Positions 1 through 4,395 of a stretch of DNA of 5,086 nt are shown piece by piece. Origin of the DNA: Treponema sp. UBA2869 (GTDB lineage Bacteria > Spirochaetota > Spirochaetia > Treponematales > Treponemataceae); NCBI GenBank assembly GCA_002350445.1, contig DEEV01000101.1, forward strand, positions 16,544 to 21,629. The letters are read 5' to 3'. The position numbers were made by a program, and so were the translations under genes. Positions within the stretch are counted from its first letter, which is position 1. Each line of letters opens with the position of its first letter. A model generated the notes under the pieces. The model was not told where the DNA came from, did no database searches, and saw only the letters and a list, made by a program, of their open reading frames with translations.

Positions 1-167
1 ACATTTTTGTCGCGGCTCCAGTGAGCTTCTTTTTTGCTGGCATCGCCCGAAAAATCAAAGGGAGTAGAAAGTTCCTTTTCGCTCATTTCCTCAATCATTT
101 GAGTCAGTTTTGCATAATTTTCTTTTGCTGCAGTAAGCAGCGATTCTTTGTCTCGTGGTCTTGGCAT
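1..167 (-). CDS. ClbS/DfsB-family (DUF1706) protein, N-terminal 55 residues, cut by window edge
   Basis: Reading leftward from an ATG at 167-165, the frame stays open to the window edge and gives 55 residues beginning MPRPRDKESLLTAAKENYAK and ending HWSRDKNV. The opening Pro-Arg-Pro/Lys-Glu-x-Leu segment, the following amphipathic helix and the HW(S/T)RDKN(V/L) block are the N-terminal signature I recognise from the ClbS/DfsB family (DUF1706, four-helix bundle, DinB-like fold). The named member ClbS protects colibactin producers by hydrolysing the genotoxin's cyclopropane; most relatives have no known substrate, so self-resistance is not implied here. About two thirds of the usual 160-170 residues lie outside the window. 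A GAGAGG ribosome binding site sits 6 nt before the ATG. It is downstream of the SAP/DUF6434 gene on the same strand, after a 101-bp spacer with two hairpins, so it may be the distal gene of that operon or have its own promoter (a TATAGT -10-like box lies at 199-194). Confidence 0.8.
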   Translation of the reverse strand, partial: MPRPRDKESLLTAAKENYAKLTQMIEEMSEKELSTPFDFSGDASKKEAHWSRDKN

Positions 168-211
168 TTTATTCCTCTCACAAAGATAGTTTTACTATAT
201 CATTAATTTAC

Positions 212-236
212 GGTCATTGAGCTTGTCGAAATGACC
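212..236. repeat. REP-like hairpin element 1 (6-13-6 architecture)
   Basis: Arms GGTCAT (212-217) and ATGACC (231-236) are perfectly complementary, and the adjacent T218/A230 adds a seventh pair. They enclose the 13-nt core TGAGCTTGTCGAA. I recognise this core as one typical of short, multi-copy palindromic repeats in many bacterial genomes, where the flanking arms vary from copy to copy but remain complementary. That recollection cannot be checked here. There is no T-run after it on either strand, so it is not a classical terminator. Confidence 0.65.
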
Positions 237-242
237 TTTGAT

Positions 243-267
243 GGTGGTTTCGAGAGCTTCTACCACC
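243..267. repeat. REP-like hairpin element 2, opposite orientation to element 1
   Basis: Arms GGTGGT (243-248) and ACCACC (262-267) enclose 13 nt. On the minus strand the core reads AGAAGCTCTCGAA, sharing 8 of 13 positions with the element 1 core, including the terminal TCGAA. Both elements are 25 bp with identical 6-13-6 geometry but different, self-consistent arms, as expected of a repeat family under structural constraint. Element 2 abuts the stop codon of the SAP/DUF6434 gene (269-271) and lies 6 bp from element 1. On the minus-strand transcript the pair would form two tandem hairpins between that gene and the ClbS-like gene. Confidence 0.6.
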
Positions 268-268
268 G

Positions 269-928
269 TTACATTATTTTTTTATACTCTTCAAAAAGCT
301 CGTGTGAATAGACTTTCGGCTTATCTGATTCGCGTACGATTTTCCACAGTGCGGCAGCTGCCTTTAGCCTTTCTGAAAAGACTGCTGTCGCTCCGTCGGC
401 GCAAAAATCCTTTACGAACTTGTTCCATTGTAACGCTGATTTGTCGTATTTTGCATAAGTTTTTTTCCCCAGATAGATGTCGAGCAAGTCTCCGAGACTA
501 AAGCTGTTGTCGCCATCTTCCTTTACTTTTTTGACAGTTGCAACCATGTCCGCATTGAACTTAAAGTTCTGGATTCCTGTCTGACTGGCAAAAAATTCCC
601 GGAAGCGGTTTCCGAAGGTAAAGCCACATTCAATCAGCCCGGTCGTTAAAGTCAGATTTTTGCAACCAACCGCTGATTTTGCGGCAACAGATTTACTGAC
701 ACATTTACCGCCATTTACTGAATTTCTGCTCTGAATCATCTTTTCCTTTTTTCCGGGCAAAATCTTCTCTCCCGCAAAATATGATTGAATCACCTTGTTC
801 AGCTCAATCTTACCGCCGTCAGATTTAAGTCCGAGTGTGCGGCAGATTTTTATGAGTTCCTCGCGATACCAGTAATATTTTGAAAACTCTTCAAAGCTTT
901 TGATTTCATCAAATTCCGGTCGTATCAT
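269..928 (-). CDS. SAP-like domain / DUF6434 protein
   Basis: A 219-residue soluble protein with no signal peptide or membrane helix. Residues about 9-53 form a SAP-like helix-extended-loop-helix segment, with YYWYREELIKICR, the SDGGKIEL turn and a closing helix, a fold often linked to nucleic-acid binding. After a basic, low-complexity linker (about 58-88, rich in Lys and Ser), residues about 90-210 match my memory of the DUF6434 pattern: a short strand block, NRFREFFASQTG, FKFNADMV, then QWNKFVKDFCAD and an ALWKIVRES block. No catalytic motif is visible and no function is known to me; DNA binding is only a possibility. The ATG follows the stop of the DUF3781 gene after one base, with no clear Shine-Dalgarno of its own, so translation is probably coupled to that gene. 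Family members are usually somewhat shorter; the extra length is in the linker. Confidence 0.85.
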   Translation of the reverse strand: MIRPEFDEIKSFEEFSKYYWYREELIKICRTLGLKSDGGKIELNKVIQSYFAGEKILPGKKEKMIQSRNSVNGGKCVSKSVAAKSAVGCKNLTLTTGLIECGFTFGNRFREFFASQTGIQNFKFNADMVATVKKVKEDGDNSFSLGDLLDIYLGKKTYAKYDKSALQWNKFVKDFCADGATAVFSERLKAAAALWKIVRESDKPKVYSHELFEEYKKIM

Positions 929-929
929 T

Positions 930-1190
930 TTATTTCATCTTATGCGCTGTAATTATTGTATAACTGTAAGAATTCACGGTGATTCTTATTCCGTCAATCT
1001 CGCAGTACCAGTTTTTTCCCTGTTTGTAGATGTTACAGCCGCTGAAAAGAATCTTCTGCCTGCAATATTCAACCGGGGCTGAATCAGGTGCAGTTTTATC
1101 AAGCCCAAGGTTCCGCCTGATTCTGTCGGCACCCATTACCGTCGTGTGGATTTTTGCAATGTTGTCTAGAAGGATTTTCTTGTCTTCCAT
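930..1190 (-). CDS. DUF3781 family protein
   Basis: An 86-residue protein whose full length fits the DUF3781 family as I recall it. Recognisable blocks are ILDN-like LLDNIAKIHTT at residues 8-17, GADRIRRNLGL at 20-30, a (V)EYCRQKI segment at 40-47, GKNWYCEIDGI at 58-68, and the terminal ITVNSYSYTIITAHK at 70-84, which is the family's most conserved stretch. Function is unknown. No signal peptide or transmembrane segment. The ATG lies 12 bp after the DJ-1-like gene's stop; only a weak purine match (CGGA) precedes it. Its own stop is 1 bp before the SAP/DUF6434 start, so all three are very likely one transcript. Confidence 0.88.
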   Translation of the reverse strand: MEDKKILLDNIAKIHTTVMGADRIRRNLGLDKTAPDSAPVEYCRQKILFSGCNIYKQGKNWYCEIDGIRITVNSYSYTIITAHKMK

Positions 1191-1202
1191 AAAATCCGAT
1201 TC

Positions 1203-1835
1203 TTAATTTTGTTTATTCACGCTTTGCATCAGTGCAAAAAAGTGACTTGCGTCGCCGGTTGAAAAATAGGCATACCATTCTTCTAGGGTAGTGTCACTGA
1301 AAACGCCAAGGTGTTCAATTATCTGCTTTGCAAACATAAGTCCGCCGGTTGCGCTTGCTGTAATCAGGTTTCCGTCACAGACAGAAGGTGCATCAACATA
1401 AAACGCAGTGCCTTTGTACGAAGGACAGAACATTTCAAGAAAACCTGCGCCGTTGCTTGTGTGCGGACTGTTGTTCAAAAGTCCTGCATTTGCAAGAGCG
1501 ACAGTTGCACCGCAGATTGCACATACACAGCCTTTTGCTTCAAGAAGTTCTGCTGCCTTTGCGATGATTTTCGCATTTTTTTCTTCGCCCCAGGTGTCTG
1601 CTCCCGGCAAAATCAGAACGCTTTTTTCATTCACTTCAATTTCTTCAATTGTGCAGTCCGGGATGATTGTAAGACCTCCCATTGTTTTGACCGGCTCTTT
1701 TGTAAGTGCGACAGTCTTAACGCATACAGCCGGAGCGTCCTGCATAAAAAATCGCTTTGAATTAAGCTCGGCAGTAACATGCCCAAGTTCCCAGTCTGCC
1801 ATTGTTGCAATCAGATAAATGTAAACAGTAATCAT
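1203..1835 (-). CDS. DJ-1/PfpI (class I glutamine amidotransferase-like) family protein
   Basis: A 210-residue cytoplasmic protein of the DJ-1/PfpI superfamily. The N-terminal strand is followed by TMADWE, where Glu16 is in the place of the conserved acidic residue that tunes the catalytic cysteine. LILPGAD (74-80) is the typical third-strand turn, and the nucleophile elbow is AICGATVALANAGLL with Cys108. HTSNGAGF (125-132) follows at the position that lines the active site, and the tail has EEWYAYFSTG. The subgroup with MADWE near the start and an EWY tail is common in clostridia and resembles the YdeA/YoaZ-type proteins; substrates are not established. Members of the superfamily act as glyoxalases, deglycases, chaperones or proteases, and the sequence does not select among these. 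The start is supported by GAGGG at 1847-1843, 7 nt upstream. It is the first gene of the leftward operon and is divergent from the WYL regulator. Confidence 0.9.
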   Translation of the reverse strand: MITVYIYLIATMADWELGHVTAELNSKRFFMQDAPAVCVKTVALTKEPVKTMGGLTIIPDCTIEEIEVNEKSVLILPGADTWGEEKNAKIIAKAAELLEAKGCVCAICGATVALANAGLLNNSPHTSNGAGFLEMFCPSYKGTAFYVDAPSVCDGNLITASATGGLMFAKQIIEHLGVFSDTTLEEWYAYFSTGDASHFFALMQSVNKQN

Positions 1836-1842
1836 ATCTATT

Positions 1843-1847
1843 CCCTC
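1843..1847 (-). promoter_or_regulatory. Ribosome binding site of the DJ-1-like gene
   Basis: GAGGG on the minus strand, 7 nt before the ATG at 1835. It is one of the clearer Shine-Dalgarno sequences in the left half and fixes the start of the leftward operon's first gene. Confidence 0.7.
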
Positions 1848-1881
1848 GCTTTCTGTAATTTATGCCCCAATTTTACCATCC

Positions 1882-1909
1882 AATTCTTGACAACAGTCTG
1901 TCAACAATT
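1882..1909. promoter_or_regulatory. Inverted-repeat operator in the divergent gap, probably bound by the WYL regulator
   Basis: Left arm AATTCTTGACA (1882-1892) and right arm TGTCAACAATT (1899-1909) are complementary at 10 of 11 positions around a 6-bp spacer, ACAGTC. The inner TTGACA/TGTCAA arms pair perfectly. It sits between the divergent DJ-1-like operon and the HTH-WYL gene, the usual location for an operator recognised by a dimer of the adjacent regulator. The left inner arm is at the same time a consensus -35 hexamer for the plus strand, so binding would block RNA polymerase and suggests autorepression. That the WYL protein is the binder is inference from position. Confidence 0.65.
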
Positions 1910-1915
1910 CAAAAT
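1887..1915 (+). promoter_or_regulatory. Promoter of the WYL regulator gene, overlapping the operator
   Basis: TTGACA (1887-1892) is a perfect -35 hexamer, followed after exactly 17 bp by CAAAAT (1910-1915), a 4-of-6 match to TATAAT. Transcription would start about 1921-1923, on or next to the ATG at 1922, which would make the transcript leaderless or nearly so; consistent with this, no Shine-Dalgarno is visible before that ATG. The weak -10 lowers confidence. Confidence 0.45.
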
Positions 1916-1921
1916 AAAAAC

Positions 1922-2854
1922 ATGAAAATTGACAGGCTTGTAAGCATCATAATGATTCTCCTGGAAAGAAAGCGGATAAGCGCACACGAACTTGCCAAAA
2001 TGTTTGAAGTTTCTGAGCGCACAATTTATCGCGACATTGAATCAATCAACCTGGCTGGAATTCCGGTTCGTGCTGTTCCGGGCGTAGGCGGTGGCATTGA
2101 AATTCTTCCGTCGTACAAAGTAGATAAAAAAGTTTTTTCATCGGATGATCTTTCGGCGCTTCTTATGGGCTTGTCCAGCATTTCAGGAATGATAAAAAGT
2201 GACGAGCTTGCAGGCGCAATGGCAAAAATCAAAAGCTTTATCCCAAAAGAAAAAGCGGACGAAATAGAACTAAAGGCAAGTCAAATTATAATTGACATGG
2301 AACCGTGGTACGGGCGCGGAAATATAACGCCCTATCTTGAAATTCTTAAAACCGCGCTCCAGAAAAATCAGCTTGTTTCGTTTTCATATTTTGACGGCAG
2401 CAGCAATAAAACTGAACGCACTGTAGAGCCGTACCGGCTTATACTGAAGGGAATCAACTGGTATTTTTACGGCTTCTGCCTTGTAAGAAACGACTGGCGT
2501 ATATTTAAGCTTTCGCGAATGACAAATCTTAAAATCACAGAGAAAAAATTTTCGCTGCGCCCATACAAACCGCCTATTCTTGATTTTGAGAATGCGAATT
2601 ATGAATCAATAACCAATGTAAAACTCCGCATCCATAAATCAATCATTGACCGAGTTTTAGATTACTGCGCGCAGGACCAGATAATTCCCGACGGCGACGA
2701 GCATTTCATCATAAGCTATCCATTTGCAGAAAGCGATTATTCCTACGACATGCTTCTTTCAATGGGTGAAAACTGCGAATGCCTTGAACCGGCTTTTGTC
2801 CGCGAGAAACTTAAAATGAAAATAAAAAAGCTGGCAGCCTTATATAAAGACTGA
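1922..2854 (+). CDS. HTH-WYL transcriptional regulator (YafY/PafC-like architecture)
   Basis: A 310-residue regulator when started at the ATG at 1922. Residues 1-60 form a winged helix-turn-helix of the HTH_11 type: MKIDRLVSII, helix-turn-helix ISAHELAKMFEVSERTIYRDIE (19-40), then the wing GVGGGIEIL (54-62). A linker leads to the WYL domain (about 148-215) with LVSFSYFDG, VEPYRLIL, INWYFYGF (the WYL signature as Trp-Tyr-Phe) and DWRIFKLSRM, followed by a WCX-type C-terminal domain (about 233-310). WYL domains bind ligands, often nucleic acids or nucleotides, and switch DNA binding. The frame is open back to an ATG at 1862, which would add 20 residues (MPQFYHPILD and on) that are unlike the family and would place the operator and promoter inside the gene; neither ATG has a Shine-Dalgarno. 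The family's N-terminus normally begins MKIDRL-like, so 1922 is preferred. It is the only plus-strand gene here and is divergent from the DJ-1-like operon. Confidence 0.9.
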   Translation: MKIDRLVSIIMILLERKRISAHELAKMFEVSERTIYRDIESINLAGIPVRAVPGVGGGIEILPSYKVDKKVFSSDDLSALLMGLSSISGMIKSDELAGAMAKIKSFIPKEKADEIELKASQIIIDMEPWYGRGNITPYLEILKTALQKNQLVSFSYFDGSSNKTERTVEPYRLILKGINWYFYGFCLVRNDWRIFKLSRMTNLKITEKKFSLRPYKPPILDFENANYESITNVKLRIHKSIIDRVLDYCAQDQIIPDGDEHFIISYPFAESDYSYDMLLSMGENCECLEPAFVREKLKMKIKKLAALYKD

Positions 2855-2914
2855 CCAGCAAATTAACAAAACTTTTCTGTCCAAATTATTGATGCAGGGC
2901 GCATAAAATACGCG
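2855..2914. other. Short convergent intergenic gap, no terminator recognised
   Basis: Sixty bases separate the stops of the WYL regulator (plus) and the flavoprotein (minus). I find no GC-rich stem followed by a T-run on either strand. How transcription ends between these convergent genes is not visible in the sequence. Confidence 0.5.
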
Positions 2915-3598
2915 TCATGCTTCGCCGTTTACGATTTTTACGTAAGTCTCTTCGGGAATCATCGGCGAGCAGATTTGTGCCAGCAAGTCCGCTTCGATTT
3001 TTCCGTTTTCGGCGTACTGGCGGCCTGCCTTGCGTACAAGGGAAAGCCGCGGCTTTGTTACGACATCGGCTTCCGGCGCGCTGAACATAGGATTTTCCGG
3101 CATAGTTATGATTGTGCTGTCTTCCGAAAATGCAAGTTTGAAAGCCTGAACCGCCGGCTCAAAATTTTTTCTGCTGTTCGGAAAGCCGCAGCCGCAAATC
3201 ATCATATAACGAAGCTTTGACAAATCCTGCTGCTCAACATGCTCATAACGACCGCCGGACTTGCGCATTGTCATGCTTGTAAGCGGCAATGTTCTGTCCA
3301 GAACAGCTTTGAGCGGAGCGGGCATTCCGTAAGCATAAAGCGGATAGCTGAACAAAAGCAGGTCGCTTTGAACAATCTCGTCCAGAATTTCTTTCATTTC
3401 GTCATTGTAAACACACTTTCCGCCGTTGTGCATACAGGTAAAACAGCCCTTGCAGTATTTTATGTCTTTTTCAACCGCGTGAATTATTTTCACTTTTTGA
3501 GAGGCTGCATCATTCATTCCATCCAAAAAAGCGCGCGTGATTTTCATTGTATCGCTTGTATCTTTTTTAGGACTTCCATTTATAACTAGGATTTTCAT
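2915..3598 (-). CDS. Iron-sulfur flavoprotein-like NAD(P)H:FMN oxidoreductase (flavodoxin fold)
   Basis: A 227-residue flavodoxin-fold protein from the ATG at 3598. MKILVINGSPKKDTSDTMKI at the N-terminus is the FMN-phosphate-binding loop of the NADPH-dependent FMN reductase/flavodoxin_2 group, and SYPLYAYGMPAPLKAVLDR (about 84-102) is the conserved second flavin-contact block. Between them, residues 49-62 carry four cysteines spaced CX2CX2CX6C. This falls within the compact CX2CX2CX4-7C motif that holds a [4Fe-4S] cluster in iron-sulfur flavoproteins such as Isf of methanogens, which pass electrons to O2 and H2O2. Most plain FMN reductases in this family have fewer cysteines, so a cluster is likely but unproven. 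A GTG at 3607 would add three residues, but AGGAG (3614-3610) is only 2 nt from it and 11 nt from the ATG, so the ATG is preferred. The gene starts 20 bp after the HTH-desulfoferrodoxin gene and is probably co-transcribed with it. Confidence 0.85.
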   Translation of the reverse strand: MKILVINGSPKKDTSDTMKITRAFLDGMNDAASQKVKIIHAVEKDIKYCKGCFTCMHNGGKCVYNDEMKEILDEIVQSDLLLFSYPLYAYGMPAPLKAVLDRTLPLTSMTMRKSGGRYEHVEQQDLSKLRYMMICGCGFPNSRKNFEPAVQAFKLAFSEDSTIITMPENPMFSAPEADVVTKPRLSLVRKAGRQYAENGKIEADLLAQICSPMIPEETYVKIVNGEA

Positions 3599-3609
3599 TT
3601 TTATCACAT

Positions 3610-3614
3610 CTCCT
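3610..3614 (-). promoter_or_regulatory. Ribosome binding site that decides the flavoprotein start
   Basis: AGGAG on the minus strand. It is 11 nt upstream of the ATG at 3598 but only 2 nt from the in-frame GTG at 3607, too close for initiation, so it argues for the ATG. It lies in the 20-bp gap after the preceding gene's stop at 3619. Confidence 0.6.
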
Positions 3615-3618
3615 TCTT

Positions 3619-4254
3619 TTATAGTGGCAACTTCGCCTTAAAAAGTCCGTCTCGGTTGCAGTAATACAAAATCTCTTTTGTTCCGCTGATTTTGAAACGA
3701 GCTTCCGCTTCCTGTTCCGGGTAAAGCTTTCTGATTTCAAATCCGTCAGAGCGGACAGCAGCAATAAAGGAAATGTAATGCTCTCTTGTCATCTCATGCG
3801 GAATTGAGACGTAAAATTCATCTTCCACGTGCTCGATTTTTGCGTGATGTCCGGCGACTGTTTTGCCAGTGGCATCAGAAGCTTCAGCGCCTTCACTTTC
3901 CTCTGGCTCGGCTTCAAGAGCTGGAAGTGTAATTCCGCAGCAGCTTGCAACTATTTCTCCAGTGCTCTGAATTATGTTTCCGCAGATCGGGCACACGTAA
4001 AGCTTGAGCTTTGCCATGTTCGCCGATTTGTTTGTGTTTACAACACCTTCGCCTGCAAAAAGTTCAATCACCGAAACGCCAAGCGCCTTTGCCAGACTCT
4101 CAATCAAAGACACATCTGGATAGCCGCGTCCTGTTTCCCATTTTGAAATTGCCTTGTCAGTTACAAAAATGCGTTCTCCAAGCTCGGCCTGAGTCAATTT
4201 TTTTTCTTCGCGCAATTTTTTTATCATTGCGCCGGTAACGTATTGGTTTGCCAT
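3619..4254 (-). CDS. XRE helix-turn-helix regulator fused to a desulfoferrodoxin-like two-centre iron module
   Basis: A 211-residue protein in three parts. Residues 7-65 are an XRE/HTH_3 DNA-binding domain (MIKKLREEKKLTQAELGERI, VTDKAISKWETGRGYPD, LAKALGVSVIELF). Residues about 86-110 contain YVCPICGN and then SCCG: Cys88, Cys91, Cys105 and Cys106 in a CX2C-X13-CC arrangement like the desulforedoxin centre I of desulfoferrodoxin (CX2CGN...CCG). After an acidic linker (115-132), residues about 136-207 resemble the superoxide-reductase centre II domain: HAKIE, IPHEM with His153, REHYISFI with His159, LYPEQEAEARF, and YYCNRDGLFK with Cys199. By analogy with desulfoferrodoxin, His137, His153, His159 and Cys199 match four iron ligands; the fifth, expected as CNxHG, is Asp202 here. 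I recall clostridial proteins of the same layout with CNRHGLF. A redox, O2, superoxide or NO-sensing role is inferred. AGGAG (4267-4263), 8 nt before the ATG, supports the start. Confidence 0.85.
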   Translation of the reverse strand: MANQYVTGAMIKKLREEKKLTQAELGERIFVTDKAISKWETGRGYPDVSLIESLAKALGVSVIELFAGEGVVNTNKSANMAKLKLYVCPICGNIIQSTGEIVASCCGITLPALEAEPEESEGAEASDATGKTVAGHHAKIEHVEDEFYVSIPHEMTREHYISFIAAVRSDGFEIRKLYPEQEAEARFKISGTKEILYYCNRDGLFKAKLPL

Positions 4255-4262
4255 GTTTATTT

Positions 4263-4267
4263 CTCCT
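4263..4267 (-). promoter_or_regulatory. Ribosome binding site of the HTH-desulfoferrodoxin gene
   Basis: AGGAG on the minus strand, 8 nt before the ATG at 4254. It lies just outside the adjacent 34-bp palindrome, so the hairpin would not directly mask it. Confidence 0.75.
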
Positions 4268-4276
4268 AAAAACTCA

Positions 4277-4310
4277 GTGATAAAAATTACATGGACGTAA
4301 TTTTTATCAC
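4277..4310. promoter_or_regulatory. Perfect 14-bp inverted repeat upstream of the HTH-desulfoferrodoxin gene (candidate operator)
   Basis: GTGATAAAAATTAC (4277-4290) and GTAATTTTTATCAC (4297-4310) are exact reverse complements separated by ATGGAC. The element ends 22 bp before the regulator's ATG. Perfect 14-bp arms in AT-rich sequence, directly upstream of a DNA-binding protein gene, suggest an autoregulatory operator for a dimer. A related partial copy of one arm (10 of 14 positions) lies at 4327-4340, over the candidate -10 box. If transcribed it could also fold as a long AU-rich hairpin; a TTTTT run begins 4 nt after it on the minus strand, so a weak terminator or attenuator for read-through from the hydrolase gene is an alternative. 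Confidence 0.65.
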
Positions 4311-4335
4311 AATTCCTTTGTAGCTACCCATATAA

Positions 4336-4362
4336 ATTACACCAGCGCAAATCAGAAAGCAA
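4336..4362 (-). promoter_or_regulatory. Candidate promoter of the HTH-desulfoferrodoxin/flavoprotein operon
   Basis: On the minus strand TTGCTT (4362-4357) is followed after 15 bp by TGTAAT (4341-4336), a 5-of-6 match to TATAAT with a TG one base upstream (extended -10). Transcription would start near 4329, placing the 34-bp palindrome in the 5' leader just downstream of the start. The 15-bp spacing is short and the -35 imperfect, so this is tentative. The rest of the 141-bp gap (4255-4395) shows no other gene and no clear terminator for the hydrolase. Confidence 0.3.
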
Positions 4363-4395
4363 CCTACGCTTTGTAGAGTGCAGTAAGTTCAAGAA

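Noticed and set aside
184..200. ATAGT-TTT-ACTAT inverted repeat before the ClbS-like gene as an operator
   Set aside because: Five-base AT-only arms with a 3-base spacer are expected by chance in such AT-rich DNA; only the overlapping TATAGT box is mentioned as a weak -10.
238..501. Plus-strand 87-codon open frame opposite the SAP/DUF6434 gene
   Set aside because: Antisense shadow; its start lies in the hairpin repeats and no protein family is recognisable.
1311..1818. Two long plus-strand open frames (149 and 136 codons) opposite the DJ-1-like gene
   Set aside because: They lie wholly antisense to a well-recognised gene, have cysteine- or serine-rich composition typical of shadow frames, and match no family I know.
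1870..1904. Minus-strand promoter using TTGACA (1904-1899) for the DJ-1-like operon
   Set aside because: The nearest good -10 (TAAAAT at 1875-1870) is 23 bp away, outside the normal 16-18 bp spacing.
2899..2914. GCGCATAAAATACGCG as a possible terminator between the convergent genes
   Set aside because: It is a mirror repeat, not an inverted one; only three bases at each end can pair and no T-run follows.
3567..3764. Minus-strand 65-codon frame spanning the regulator/flavoprotein junction
   Set aside because: Overlaps both real genes in another frame; composition is Lys/Arg-rich with no family resemblance.
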